A DNA stretch of 64,000 nt from positions 434,001-498,000 of the forward strand of contig JAGYIR010000010.1 of NCBI GenBank assembly GCA_018402525.1, in the 5' to 3' direction. Shown piece after piece: positions 52,493 to 61,867 of this stretch. This DNA is from Crocinitomicaceae bacterium (GTDB lineage Bacteria; Bacteroidota; Bacteroidia; Flavobacteriales_D; Crocinitomicaceae). The notes beneath the pieces are model-generated. The model was not told the origin of the DNA. It did not search any database and worked only from the letters and a program-made list of their open reading frames with translations. The position numbers and the translations under genes are program-made. Position 1 is the first letter of the stretch. Each line of letters starts with the position of its first letter.

Positions 52493-52852
52493 ATGAATCA
52501 CATTGAACTTGGACAAAGAGGCGAAGTAATAGCTCTAAATCATTTGCTGACTAAAGGTCACCAGCTTGTTGAAACAAATTTTAAATTCAAAAAATCGGAA
52601 ATCGACATCATTACGAAGAAAAACGATTTGTTGATTGTCACTGAAGTTAAAACACGCAACTCAACTGCATTGGGAGCTCCGCATTTATCTATAACGCGCT
52701 CTAAACAGCGTCAAATTATTAAAGTGGCCAATCATTTTATCGAAACAAGAGGTATTGAAGAGGAAGTGCGCTTTGATGTCATATCAATTATTCTGAATAA
52801 AAATGAAATGCATTTGGAGCATATTGAAGACGCATTTTATCCGTTGGCATAG
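52493..52852 (+). CDS. YraN family putative nuclease (UPF0102)
   Basis: A 119-residue protein with a restriction-endonuclease-like fold. The motif GQRGEVIALNHLLTKGHQLVETN at the start, KKSEIDIITKKNDLLIVTEVKTR (Asp and ExK) and VRFDVISIIL are the family features. It is probably a Holliday-junction or DNA nuclease, but the substrate is not proven. 60 bp upstream of the pseudouridine synthase. Confidence 0.92.
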   Translation: MNHIELGQRGEVIALNHLLTKGHQLVETNFKFKKSEIDIITKKNDLLIVTEVKTRNSTALGAPHLSITRSKQRQIIKVANHFIETRGIEEEVRFDVISIILNKNEMHLEHIEDAFYPLA

Positions 52853-52892
52853 GCATCCGTTGTAGAGGGGTTATTTTTCAAGTTGATTGTTG

Positions 52893-52900
52893 TACCTTTG
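52893..52900 (+). promoter_or_regulatory. -7 box of the pseudouridine synthase gene
   Basis: TACCTTTG, 11 nt upstream of the ATG at 52912. Confidence 0.4.
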
Positions 52901-52911
52901 CCGAAATTAAT

Positions 52912-53832
52912 ATGCTCGTGATGAACACAAGAAAACCAACGAATCGTCGTAACGATTCTAAAAGCAAACCGTTAAAGGGAAGAAGCACTGGAACGAAAGG
53001 TGCACCAAAAGTTAACAAAACCGCTCCTTCGAAAGAAGAGAAATCAAAAGGTAAGTACATCGATTATAAATCGAAAATGAAGAAGGGCGATCCCCTACCT
53101 AGTTTTAACGATGATGCCATTCGATTGAATAAGTATTTGTCCAATGCCGGGATTTGTTCCAGACGTGAGGCAGACGTTTTGATTTCAACGGGTGTTGTCT
53201 CGGTGAATGACGAAATCATCCTAGAGATGGGATACAAGGTGAAACCCGGAGATGTTGTAAAATACGATGGTGGATCGATTAAGGCAGAAACAAAGCGCTA
53301 TGTATTGCTCAACAAACCAAAGGGATTTATCACGACAATGGACGATCCGATGGGAAGAAAAACGGTAATGTCGCTCGTGAAAAAGGCATGCAAGGAACGC
53401 GTTTACCCTGTGGGAAGGCTGGACAAAGAGACGACTGGATTACTGTTATTCACTAACGATGGAGATTTAGCCAAAAAGCTCACACATCCGTTACACAAAG
53501 CGGGAAAGATTTACCATGTAGAGTTAAATCGGAAAGTGAGTATCGAGGACTTGAAGAAAATGACGACTGGAATCGATTTGGAAGATGGAAAGATTATTTT
53601 TGACAAGGCGGAGTTTGTAAATGAAACGGACGCCAAAGAAGTCGGAGTTGAGCTGCATTCAGGAAAGAATAGAATCGTAAGAAGAACATTTGAAGCATTG
53701 GGATACAAAGTCGTTAAACTTGATCGTGTTACCTTTGCTGGTTTAAATAAAAAGGATTTACCGCGTGGAATGTATCGTCATTTGACTGAACAAGAGGTTG
53801 CGTTCTTGAAAATGAGGAAAAATGATAAATAG
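52912..53832 (+). CDS. RsuA/RluB/RluE-type pseudouridine synthase
   Basis: A 306-residue protein. A basic, disordered N-terminal tail (1-65; rich in Lys, Arg and Ser) precedes an S4 RNA-binding domain (IRLNKYLSNAGICSRREADVLI, about 70-130) and the catalytic domain with YPVGRLDKETTGLLLFTNDG (catalytic Asp). HSGKNRIVRRTFEALGYKVVKL and LPRGMYRHLTEQE finish it. It isomerises a uridine in 16S or 23S rRNA; which one cannot be read. ATG 52921 is an alternative start. Confidence 0.92.
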   Translation: MLVMNTRKPTNRRNDSKSKPLKGRSTGTKGAPKVNKTAPSKEEKSKGKYIDYKSKMKKGDPLPSFNDDAIRLNKYLSNAGICSRREADVLISTGVVSVNDEIILEMGYKVKPGDVVKYDGGSIKAETKRYVLLNKPKGFITTMDDPMGRKTVMSLVKKACKERVYPVGRLDKETTGLLLFTNDGDLAKKLTHPLHKAGKIYHVELNRKVSIEDLKKMTTGIDLEDGKIIFDKAEFVNETDAKEVGVELHSGKNRIVRRTFEALGYKVVKLDRVTFAGLNKKDLPRGMYRHLTEQEVAFLKMRKNDK

Positions 53833-53875
53833 CAAGTAAGGCGCATAATTTCGCCAATAATTTGAATTTTTGAGC

Positions 53876-54742
53876 ATGAAGAGAGTCATAGTAATAGTAC
53901 TTATATTGGCGCCGTTCTTGGTAGAAGCACAGTCAAAAAAGAAAGTGTCTTATGCTAAAGGAACAGTTTTTGGCTTTTGGGGGTATAATCGAACTGGTTA
54001 TACCAAAAGTAACATGCGCTTCGTAGGTGCCGGATATGATTTTACATTACAGGGGGCACAGGCAAGCGATAACCCAGAAAAATTCTCGTTCGATTCGTAT
54101 TTTAACATTAGTAAAATCACCATTCCACAGTTTAATGCCCGCGTGGGTTATTATTTTAAAGACCATTGGGCACTCTCAATTGGTTATGATCACATGAAAT
54201 ATATTTTCAAGGATGGAAATCAAGTAAAATTGAGTGGAACGATTAATCCCGGAATAGACACTGTTACGAATCTGTCAGGCACGTATAGCGGAGCAGATTT
54301 CACAACCGATCGTGAGACGTTTCATTATGAAAATTCTGACGGACTCAATTACTTGCGTATCGAACTTACACGCACTGATCAATGGGTGAAACTTGGTAGA
54401 AAAGATTGGTTTGCAATTTCGTCAAATGTCGGAGTTTCAGCAGGAGGGTTGCTCACATTCAACGATTTTACATTTGCGGGCCAGAAAGATGTACGTACGA
54501 TTTCCATGTCTGGATACGGACTTTCGCTGCATACAGGAGTGCGTTTCGAATTCTTTAAGCATGTGTTCCTTCAGTCAAATTTAAATGGTGGATTACAGCA
54601 CGTGCTAAAAGCTAAAAACAGACCTAATGATCCAACAGCATACACACGACATGCCTACGGTTACTTTGAATTCAACACAGTCCTCGGTTTTCTGTTCTAC
54701 ATTAGAGGAAAAAATGCCTGTGACTCTTGTCCAGTATGGTAA
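53876..54742 (+). CDS. exported outer-membrane beta-barrel-like protein
   Basis: An 288-residue protein from the ATG at 53876 (signal peptide MKRVIVIVLILAPFLVEAQ); two TTG/AGC codons upstream are ignored. The mature part is a run of amphipathic strands with aromatic girdle residues (FNARVGYYFKDHWALSIGYDHMKYIF, SGYGLSLHTGVRFEFFKHVFLQSNL), compatible with an 8-12-strand porin-like barrel. A Cys pair near the end (KNACDSCPVW) may be structural. Function unknown; next gene converges 2 bp away. Confidence 0.7.
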   Translation: MKRVIVIVLILAPFLVEAQSKKKVSYAKGTVFGFWGYNRTGYTKSNMRFVGAGYDFTLQGAQASDNPEKFSFDSYFNISKITIPQFNARVGYYFKDHWALSIGYDHMKYIFKDGNQVKLSGTINPGIDTVTNLSGTYSGADFTTDRETFHYENSDGLNYLRIELTRTDQWVKLGRKDWFAISSNVGVSAGGLLTFNDFTFAGQKDVRTISMSGYGLSLHTGVRFEFFKHVFLQSNLNGGLQHVLKAKNRPNDPTAYTRHAYGYFEFNTVLGFLFYIRGKNACDSCPVW

Positions 54743-54744
54743 TC

Positions 54745-57189
54745 TTACTCTTTATTTTTACGATCTAAGCGTAAATCAATTTTGTAATAAAAAATTGGCA
54801 GAAAGCCCAATTGATTTCTAGCGGCAATCGGTTCAGCCGAAGGATCACCAATGTTTGGAGCATATGCTAAACTGAGCAAGTTCTTCGAATTAAACACATT
54901 CACTAAGTCAAGTCCTATTTCATGCGTTGTTTTTTTCGCATTGTACTTCCAGTTGATTTTTAAATCAGCCCGGAAATAGTCATAAAATTGACGCGAATTG
55001 AAGCCATCATCTAAGTAGATAAGTTCATTCAGCGCTGCGGATTGAGCTACGTCTACATACCCATAACGTTTTCCTCCTGCAGCCGTCACCTTCACACCAA
55101 TGGATATAGATTGCTTCACACCAATCTTAAATTCTTTTCCGCCAAGCACGTTCACAATGTAAAGTCCATTGTAGGAAGTGTTTCTTAAAACACCATCACT
55201 TCCTTCGTATTTGGAATCATAAATAGTTCCCGAAAACATAAAGAAAAATGACTTGTCAAAGAACTTTTGCACCGTTAACTCAATTCCATAGTTATAACCA
55301 GTACCTGTATTTTTAAGAGGTTCAGGAAAAAAGCGCTGAAACCCACTACCCATGTTGATCAATGAGAAGGATGACGGTGCAACGGTTACTGGAATGTTGT
55401 AAAGGTATTGGTAATAAGCTTCAGACTTCACGTTAAACCCCTTCTTAAAGGCTTTTTCATAACCCAACGCAGAATGGATGCTACGCGAGAAATCCATGTC
55501 CATGTTGTGGTAAATACGTTCTCCACTTATTGGATCGGTTTGGTGATACAAATACGTATATTGTGGTTGCGTTTGACTGTGCATTCCACCCCCTAAACTA
55601 ATGGCCTGTCCCTTTTTCATATTGAGCTTCCAACCGATTCTAGGTTCCACGTAGCTAAAACTATTGCTCAAACTGTAATACTGACTGTGAAGCCCAGCCG
55701 TGAAGTTCATGTTTTCTGTCATCCTCCATTTCCATTGAACAAAGGGTTGAATAAGCGCAGCACCTCCCGTATAGTCCCAACGTAGATCGAAATTGCTATG
55801 ATTGGCAGCGTTGTGACCTGGAGCAAGTACAGAATCTATCATGTCGAACAAATAATAATCAACGTTGATTCCCGCTTGAATGAGGTGTCTAATGTTGACT
55901 TTGTGCTTTAAACTAAAGTATGCAGATGCTTTGGAAATAGTAAATCTATAATCCAACAATGGATACATGGCGTCAACAGATATGTTGTTTTGTGCGTCTA
56001 CTGATCGAATGAGAAAATCGTGATGTGAGCGCTGATCTTCTTGAGAGTACGCAATGCTTGTTGCGATAAATGTTTTTTCGTTGATAGGTTTTTTGTAGGT
56101 CAAACCTCCAACATACATGGATGTATTGAAATATTGGTCACGATCACCTTCGCCATAGACCTCTTCAGTAAGTTTAGTTTGCTCTGAAATAATGATTGAA
56201 ATCTTACTTGCACCTCCGATACCAAAAAGAGATAAATTCCCTCCATTTTTGAGTTGCCAATTGAATTTAAAGGCTCCGTCCCCATAAATGGGAACAGCAT
56301 CTGTACCAATTTGAATCCCTAAAGCTTGAAACATGCTCAAGGTTGAATAGCGACCCATTACCAAATAATTTGATTTTCCAGATTTACTCAAAGGACCTTC
56401 CGCCATTAACTCGGTTCCCAGAAAACCAAACTGTCCTGTAAGCTCGTGTTTTTCATTGTTACCATTTCGCAGCTTTAAATCGAAAACTCCAGAAGTTGAA
56501 TTTCCATACTCTGCAGGAAACGCACTCATAAAGAAATCCGAATTGGCTAAAATTTTATTATTCAGGATTGCCACAGGACCTCCAGTACTTCCTGAAATAG
56601 CAAAGTGAGAGGGGTTTGGAATATCGATGCCTTCAACACGCCAGACCACGCCTAGTGGTGAATTACCACGAATCACGATGTCGTTTCTTGAGTCATCTGC
56701 CCCTCCAACGCCAGCAAAATTAGATGCCATTCGGGCAGGATCTGAACGCGAACCAGGATACCGGTCTGTTTCTTCTACAGAAAATTGTTGTGCTGAGAGC
56801 AAAGCCATTTCGTTAATAACGGTTCCCTTTTTTCTGGCGGTGACTGTTACTTCTTCTTGTTCTTGAAAACTTTCATTCATCGGAAGGTTTACAATAGTTT
56901 GTTTTCCAGAGGTCACGTCAACCGTAATGGTTTTGTTATCGTACGTCATGTACTTTGCGATTAACGAGTGTTTACCGACAGGGACATTATCAATACTAAA
57001 TTCCCCATCTAAATTTGTAATTGCTCTGTAATTCGATATAGTATCTGTAGTGAAAATTTCAATCCGTACGCCTGAAAGTGGAAATTGTGTTTCAGAATCT
57101 ACCACCTTTCCACGCACGGTTTGGGTAGGTTGAGCAAAGCCATTGAAACTTATTAGTCCAAGCAATAGCAGTAATAAAAAAAATTTCAT
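54745..57189 (-). CDS. TonB-dependent receptor with carboxypeptidase-like N-terminal domain
   Basis: An 814-residue protein with signal peptide MKFFLLLLLLGLISFNGFAQ. The 20-110 region is a carboxypeptidase-regulatory-like beta-sandwich (VRGKVVDSETQFPLSGVRIEIF, VPVGKHSLIAKYM). Then a plug (VNLPMNESFQEQEEVTVTARKKG, MASNFAGVGGADDSRNDIVIRGNSPLGVVWRVEGIDIPNP) and a large barrel end in ..IDLRLDRKNKE. It is probably co-transcribed with the peptide-binding lipoprotein upstream (3-bp gap). Ligand unknown; peptide is an obvious guess. Confidence 0.9.
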   Translation of the reverse strand: MKFFLLLLLLGLISFNGFAQPTQTVRGKVVDSETQFPLSGVRIEIFTTDTISNYRAITNLDGEFSIDNVPVGKHSLIAKYMTYDNKTITVDVTSGKQTIVNLPMNESFQEQEEVTVTARKKGTVINEMALLSAQQFSVEETDRYPGSRSDPARMASNFAGVGGADDSRNDIVIRGNSPLGVVWRVEGIDIPNPSHFAISGSTGGPVAILNNKILANSDFFMSAFPAEYGNSTSGVFDLKLRNGNNEKHELTGQFGFLGTELMAEGPLSKSGKSNYLVMGRYSTLSMFQALGIQIGTDAVPIYGDGAFKFNWQLKNGGNLSLFGIGGASKISIIISEQTKLTEEVYGEGDRDQYFNTSMYVGGLTYKKPINEKTFIATSIAYSQEDQRSHHDFLIRSVDAQNNISVDAMYPLLDYRFTISKASAYFSLKHKVNIRHLIQAGINVDYYLFDMIDSVLAPGHNAANHSNFDLRWDYTGGAALIQPFVQWKWRMTENMNFTAGLHSQYYSLSNSFSYVEPRIGWKLNMKKGQAISLGGGMHSQTQPQYTYLYHQTDPISGERIYHNMDMDFSRSIHSALGYEKAFKKGFNVKSEAYYQYLYNIPVTVAPSSFSLINMGSGFQRFFPEPLKNTGTGYNYGIELTVQKFFDKSFFFMFSGTIYDSKYEGSDGVLRNTSYNGLYIVNVLGGKEFKIGVKQSISIGVKVTAAGGKRYGYVDVAQSAALNELIYLDDGFNSRQFYDYFRADLKINWKYNAKKTTHEIGLDLVNVFNSKNLLSLAYAPNIGDPSAEPIAARNQLGFLPIFYYKIDLRLDRKNKE

Positions 57190-57192
57190 TTT

Positions 57193-58935
57193 TTAGTTTT
57201 TGGTTGTATGCGCTTTTTGATATTCTTCAGCCGTCCACGGTTTAATATAGACGCGTTTAAAATCGAAATAATTCAGAGCATTGAAATGAAAATCCCTCAC
57301 ATAGGACTGAGTAATAGCTATGTCACCAACGTACCAAAGTGGAATGATAGGTGGGTTTTTCATCAGCTCAACTTCGGCTTGTGAGAACAACTTCATCTGC
57401 TCAGAAATTTTTGTCGCATTTTGTGCTTGCTCGTAATACTCGTTAAATAAGTGATTGTTATAGCGCGATTGATTCATTGGAGATGCCTCATTGGCATTCT
57501 CTGGAATCAACTTACCATAAAAATTAATTAAAAACGTTTCAGGACTTGGGTAATCAGCTGACCAGCCACTTCTAAAAATATCTCCGTTGCCATTGGCTTG
57601 ATCAAGTGAGAGTTGTTCAAAACTCGACCCGTCAATATTTACATTGATTCCCAGAACTTTAAAGATTTGCTTTGCAAACTCATCTGCAACTGCTGAATGT
57701 GTATCGCTAATGTTGTAGCGCAATTCTACCGATCCAAACCCCTCACCATTTGGATAACCCGCTTGAGCAAGAAGTTTTTTCGCTTTTTCAGGATCATAAG
57801 AGTAGCCATGTTCCTTAATGCTATTGAATTCATAGCCACGCAAAGCTTTAGGTATGGGTGGTATAATTCCGTATTCGCCTAATTCATAGTATTGACCACG
57901 AATGATATCACGTCCAATCGCTTCTCTGTCAATCGCATAGTTAAAAGCCTTTCTAACAAGAGGATTTTGAAAGCGTTCATCTTGCATGTTGAAGAAATAA
58001 AAATGCGAAATAAGTAACGGATTATTAGAAAGAATGAGCTTTGGTGGTTTCGAATTGAAGTCCTCAATTTTACTTTCCAACATTTGTGTAATTCGACTTG
58101 TAGGCAACTCGATAATAAGATCCAATTCATTGTTCTCGAACATATCTAATTGTTCGAGTTTTCGACTTTGAAAAACAAACACTAAACTATCTAAATAGGG
58201 AAGGGCATTACCAGATTCATCCACCAAGTAATAATCGGTGTTTTTGGTCAAAACAAGTTGTGGTTGTTCACCTTTTTTGTATTCAGAATACATGAACGGA
58301 CCTGTGCCAATGATATCGGTTTCTAGGCCACTTTCAATGATTTTTTTTGACATAATGGAGGTCGTCACACTGGTCAATTTATTCAAGAAATTATGGTCTT
58401 CATGCGACAGTTCCAAGGTGATCTCCTGTCCGTTGACCTTTATACCACTGATAGATTTCGCTTTCCCCTCAAAGAACTCATCGGCTCCCTTCAGTACAGA
58501 CTTGAAAATTCCAGAATAGGAAGGTGGAGCAATTCCGTCTTCTTTTTTGGTGCAGGCCATTTCAAATGATTTAACGACATCTGCGGTCGTCAATTTTCGG
58601 TCTTCTTTATTTTTAAATACCTCATGCGGGTGAAAGTAGACATCGTCACGCAATGTAAAGGTGTATTTTTTCCCGTCGTCACTTTTTGTCCATCCTGTCA
58701 CAAGACGAGGCTCAATCTTAAGTGTTTTAGGTTCAAAGCCAACTAATCCTTCAGCAATTTGATCTAAGACCTTGGCGGAGTAATAATCAAGCACATTTCT
58801 AGGGATATAGGTCGTTGGTTCATAGTCAAGAGCCATTGTAATAGAACCACCACTAAATTCAAATTCTTGTCTTTTTTCTTCTGTACACGAAACCGCAACG
58901 ATCAACGACAGTAAAATAAAGATGGCTTTTTTCAT
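57193..58935 (-). CDS. ABC-type peptide-binding lipoprotein (SBP family 5)
   Basis: A 580-residue lipoprotein; MKKAIFILLSLIVAVSC has a lipobox AVSC. The SBP_bac_5 domain fills the rest: LDYEPTTYIPRNVLDYYSAKVLDQIAEGL, KKYTFTLRDDVYFHPHEVF, PLVRKAFNYAIDREAI and DIFRSGWSADYPSPETF. It binds short peptides or similar ligands. No ABC permease or ATPase is adjacent; a TonB receptor follows instead, suggesting outer-membrane import of the same ligand. The promoter is not clear. Confidence 0.9.
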   Translation of the reverse strand: MKKAIFILLSLIVAVSCTEEKRQEFEFSGGSITMALDYEPTTYIPRNVLDYYSAKVLDQIAEGLVGFEPKTLKIEPRLVTGWTKSDDGKKYTFTLRDDVYFHPHEVFKNKEDRKLTTADVVKSFEMACTKKEDGIAPPSYSGIFKSVLKGADEFFEGKAKSISGIKVNGQEITLELSHEDHNFLNKLTSVTTSIMSKKIIESGLETDIIGTGPFMYSEYKKGEQPQLVLTKNTDYYLVDESGNALPYLDSLVFVFQSRKLEQLDMFENNELDLIIELPTSRITQMLESKIEDFNSKPPKLILSNNPLLISHFYFFNMQDERFQNPLVRKAFNYAIDREAIGRDIIRGQYYELGEYGIIPPIPKALRGYEFNSIKEHGYSYDPEKAKKLLAQAGYPNGEGFGSVELRYNISDTHSAVADEFAKQIFKVLGINVNIDGSSFEQLSLDQANGNGDIFRSGWSADYPSPETFLINFYGKLIPENANEASPMNQSRYNNHLFNEYYEQAQNATKISEQMKLFSQAEVELMKNPPIIPLWYVGDIAITQSYVRDFHFNALNYFDFKRVYIKPWTAEEYQKAHTTKN

Positions 58936-59127
58936 AAAATACTAGTTTGTAGTGTATACAAGGATAATAAATTATATGGAATAACAATGGATAAAAATGT
59001 GCTTTTCTTGTTTTATTACAAGGCTTCGTGACTTGAAATGCTGAGTTTCATTCTATGAACAGTAAAATAAAGTGCTATTTTTTTGAATTTATCTTTAAGA
59101 ATTGATGGAAAGATAATTAAAAGCTAT

Positions 59128-59135
59128 TATATTTG
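59128..59135 (+). promoter_or_regulatory. -7 box of the 265-residue T9SS-type protein gene
   Basis: TATATTTG, 80 nt upstream of the ATG at 59216. TTG at 59102 is 23 bp away, a weak -33 match. Confidence 0.4.
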
Positions 59136-59215
59136 TGAGTTGATAATTAAAAATGTGGAAGAATACAATTGGTATTTGACTACGTTGCACTTGCACTACT
59201 GACATTAATAATTAG

Positions 59216-60013
59216 ATGAGAAATTTAATAGTATTCGTTTTATTTACGTTTGTTAGCGTAGCTTCATTTGCCGCGCTTTCAGTTGAAGGTACGTACCAAG
59301 GTAAAAACATTTACGTTCAGAATCCAATGGATGATGAAGGTTTCGGATATTGTGCTACTAAGGTGACAGTTAATGGTGACATTATGCCTGGTGGAACAAG
59401 TATGGGAGCGTTTGAGATTGATTTTTCAATGTTCAATATCGAAATTGGTGAGCCAGTTTTTATTGTAATTGAACACAACGACGGTTGTAAACCTAAAATT
59501 TTGAATCCGGAAGTTTTATTGCCAAGATCAACTTTCGTTGTTTCTGAAATGAGTATTTCTGATGATGGTAAATTTGTTTGGAAAACTAAAAATGAAGAAG
59601 GTAAACTTCCTTTTGTAATCGAACAGTACCGTTGGAACAAGTGGGTTGTCATAGGTGAAGTTCAAGGAAAAGGTGGAGGAAGTGAAAATTCATACGAGTT
59701 TTTGGTAACTCCTCATTCTGGAGAAAACATGGTGCGTGTTGTTCAAGTAGATCATTCTGGAACAAAAAGACCTTCGAAAGAAGTTAAATTTATGTCTAAG
59801 ACAGCACCTGTTTCTAAAACACCTGCAAAAGTTAAAAACGAAATCCGATTTGTAACAGGAGAAACACCAGTTGAAACACGTTATGAAATTTATGATGCAT
59901 ATGGAAACATTGTGAAGAAAGGTGTAGGTTCATCAGTGAACTGTACTAATCTTTTGCGCGGAGTTTACTACATCAACTTTGATAATGTAAACGAGAAGTT
60001 TATCAAAAATTAG
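59216..60013 (+). CDS. exported protein with possible degenerate T9SS C-terminal domain
   Basis: A 265-residue protein with signal peptide MRNLIVFVLFTFVSVASFA. A beta-sandwich (SVEGTYQGKNIYVQNPMDDEGFGYC; VNGDIMPGGTSMGAFEIDFS) is followed by a flexible segment. The last 65 residues have the shape of a sorting domain (VETRYEIYDAYGNIVKKGVGSS, LRGVYYINFDNVNEKFIKN) but lack the usual FYPNP motif. It may be a T9SS-dependent or a periplasmic component. Own -7 box upstream and terminator downstream. Confidence 0.7.
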   Translation: MRNLIVFVLFTFVSVASFAALSVEGTYQGKNIYVQNPMDDEGFGYCATKVTVNGDIMPGGTSMGAFEIDFSMFNIEIGEPVFIVIEHNDGCKPKILNPEVLLPRSTFVVSEMSISDDGKFVWKTKNEEGKLPFVIEQYRWNKWVVIGEVQGKGGGSENSYEFLVTPHSGENMVRVVQVDHSGTKRPSKEVKFMSKTAPVSKTPAKVKNEIRFVTGETPVETRYEIYDAYGNIVKKGVGSSVNCTNLLRGVYYINFDNVNEKFIKN

Positions 60014-60033
60014 AAATAACATTATATTTTAAG

Positions 60034-60064
60034 CCCTGTTTACCCCTGGTGGACAGGGTTTTTT
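60034..60064 (+). terminator. terminator after the 265-residue gene
   Basis: CCCTGTTTACC and GGTGGACAGGG, an 11-bp stem with two G-T pairs and a 3-nt loop, then six T. The next gene's ATG is only 5 bp past the T-run. Confidence 0.8.
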
Positions 60065-60068
60065 ATGA

Positions 60069-60476
60069 ATGATAAAGAAGATTGAACATATCGGTATTGC
60101 TGTTGAAAGTATTTCGGAATCATTAAAGATGTACGAAACTCTGTTTCAAGTCAAGTGCTACAAGCAAGAACTTGTAGCCTCAGAGAGCGTTAAAACAGCA
60201 TTTCTTTTGGTCGGTGATACTAAAATTGAATTACTTGAAGCGACTGATCCAAATTCACCCATTGCTAAATTTCTAGAAAAGGGAAAACAGGGGTTTCACC
60301 ACATTGCGTTTGAAGTCGATAACATTGAAGAGGAAATAAAACGACTAATGACCGAAGGATTTGTGCTGATACACGAAACGCCGAAAGATGGAGCTGATAA
60401 TAAACGCATCGCGTTTTTACACCCCAAATCAACGGCTGGAATGCTCATCGAGTTGTGTCAGGAGAAAAGTGCATGA
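60069..60476 (+). CDS. mce: methylmalonyl-CoA epimerase
   Basis: A 135-residue glyoxalase-fold protein interconverting methylmalonyl-CoA epimers in propionate or odd-chain acid metabolism. Metal-binding positions: His in KIEHIGIAVESI, Gln or Glu in TKIELLEAT, His in GFHHIAFEVDN and Glu in MLIELCQEK. Length normal. The start is only 5 bp after a terminator, so it may depend on readthrough or on a promoter inside the previous gene. Converges with a HAD gene, overlapping it by 19 bp. Confidence 0.92.
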   Translation: MIKKIEHIGIAVESISESLKMYETLFQVKCYKQELVASESVKTAFLLVGDTKIELLEATDPNSPIAKFLEKGKQGFHHIAFEVDNIEEEIKRLMTEGFVLIHETPKDGADNKRIAFLHPKSTAGMLIELCQEKSA

Positions 60477-61075
60477 AGCGGTGCATTGGTGGCATGATGA
60501 TACGTTTGTAATCCAATTTTTTCAGCCCCACGAATATGTTGCTCCGTATCATCAATAAAAAGTGTGCGTGATGGGTTCAAATCGTTTTCCGTACAAACGA
60601 GTTCAAATATTTCCTTGTTGGGCTTTCGTATTCCAACTTCATGTGATAAGTAAATCTTATTAAAATAATTGTGAATAGGTTGTCCCATTGTCTTTTCCCA
60701 TCTCCGATAAGCTACACCGATGTGAATTTCATTGGTGTTGCTCAATAGATAGACGGGATACTTTTTTCGGAGCTCCGTAAGTTGTTCAACCTTTTTTGGG
60801 TCAATTTGTAGCAGCATTGCATTCCACGCCGTTACTACTTGATTTGGAGTCACCGTATGCGGCAAATAATTCAGTAAGCCATTGATAAATCGTTGCGATG
60901 ATATTTTTCCGGTTTCAAAATCGTCAAATAAGTGCGATTGTTGAGCTTGGGTGTACATCGTATCAAAATCGGAAATACCTAAATTCTTAAAAGCATCAAT
61001 GGTGGCGTTGTAATCTAAGTCGATAAGCACCCCTCCAAAGTCAAAAATTAGCGCTTCAATGTTTTTGTCAATCAT
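60458..61075 (-). CDS. HAD-superfamily phosphatase-like hydrolase
   Basis: A 205-residue protein. HAD motif I as ALIFDFGGVLIDLDYN (nucleophile Asp with the second Asp replaced by Gly, as in many subfamily-I enzymes), motif II NTNEIHIGVAYRR, motif III KPNKEIF, motif IV FIDDTEQHIRGA. The cap is helical (FGNLGISDFDTMYTQ). It may act on sugar phosphates or nucleotides; the substrate cannot be read. Ends inside the convergent mce gene. Confidence 0.88.
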   Translation of the reverse strand: MIDKNIEALIFDFGGVLIDLDYNATIDAFKNLGISDFDTMYTQAQQSHLFDDFETGKISSQRFINGLLNYLPHTVTPNQVVTAWNAMLLQIDPKKVEQLTELRKKYPVYLLSNTNEIHIGVAYRRWEKTMGQPIHNYFNKIYLSHEVGIRKPNKEIFELVCTENDLNPSRTLFIDDTEQHIRGAEKIGLQTYHHATNAPLHALFS

Positions 61076-61093
61076 ACTTCAAAGAAAATAAAA

Positions 61094-61115
61094 AAGGGCG
61101 ACAATCGTCGCCCTT
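61094..61115 (-). terminator. terminator of the YceI gene
   Basis: AAGGGCGAC (61094-61102), loop AATC, GTCGCCCTT (61107-61115), followed by T6 on the minus strand, 22 bp past the YceI stop. Confidence 0.88.
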
Positions 61116-61136
61116 CAAGTTAAATCTATGAGGGAA

Positions 61137-61754
61137 TTACTTGTTCAAAGCTGCCTTCAATTTAAAGTCGATTACTGGATTAATTTGTGATCCGTCTTCA
61201 GGGTTTGGCTGAAGACCTGGAATTTCAAGTGATGTCATATCCAATGAAAAGTCACCTTTAATCCATGCTCCATTTTCATCGGATGTTAATTCAACAGGAA
61301 CATCTTGCGTCAATTCCTTTCCTAAAATTGAAAGGGTCAATCCCAATTTCCCGTCTTTGTAATCACCAAGTGTTACATCAACTGTAGGGTATTTTGGTGT
61401 GTTGAAGAACAAATCAACCGGGTGAGCTTCGTCTGGCGCTGTACCCATTAAGTGAGCAGCTAAATATCCTGCTTTTGGCTCTTCCAAATCAGTACTTTTA
61501 ATTGTATTCATGTCAATTACGAAAGATCCTGACATCAAATCATCTCCTTCCATAACAAGGGTTCCTTCAGTAATTTCTACGACACCTGTATGACCGTATT
61601 CAGGACTCATACTTCCCGCCCATTCTAACGATGAAGCTTCCTTATCAAGTGTATAGGTAATAGGTTCAACGGCAACTTCTTCAGTTGATGTCGTGGAACA
61701 AGATGTAGCGATAACTGCTAACGATGCAAATAATAAAATTCCAGTTGTTTTCAT
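61137..61754 (-). CDS. YceI-like exported lipoprotein
   Basis: A 205-residue protein. MKTTGILLFASLAVIATSC is a lipoprotein signal with lipobox ATSC. The rest is a YceI lipocalin-like beta-barrel: DKEASSLEWAGSMSPEYGHTGVVEITEG, SGSFVIDMNTIKSTDL and ending PVIDFKLKAALN. YceI proteins bind isoprenoid quinones or other amphiphiles in the periplasm. Monocistronic with a -7 box at 61776. Confidence 0.9.
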   Translation of the reverse strand: MKTTGILLFASLAVIATSCSTTSTEEVAVEPITYTLDKEASSLEWAGSMSPEYGHTGVVEITEGTLVMEGDDLMSGSFVIDMNTIKSTDLEEPKAGYLAAHLMGTAPDEAHPVDLFFNTPKYPTVDVTLGDYKDGKLGLTLSILGKELTQDVPVELTSDENGAWIKGDFSLDMTSLEIPGLQPNPEDGSQINPVIDFKLKAALNK

Positions 61755-61775
61755 GTTTTTTTCTTAAAGTTTAGG

Positions 61776-61783
61776 CAAATATA
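61776..61783 (-). promoter_or_regulatory. -7 box of the YceI gene
   Basis: TATATTTG on the minus strand, 21 nt upstream of the ATG at 61754. Confidence 0.45.
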
Positions 61784-61867
61784 ACTAAATATTTACCATG
61801 GTAATTAATATTTTATTTTTTTAACAAAAAATATCAATTCTACTGGATATTACTAATTTAGTTGACT

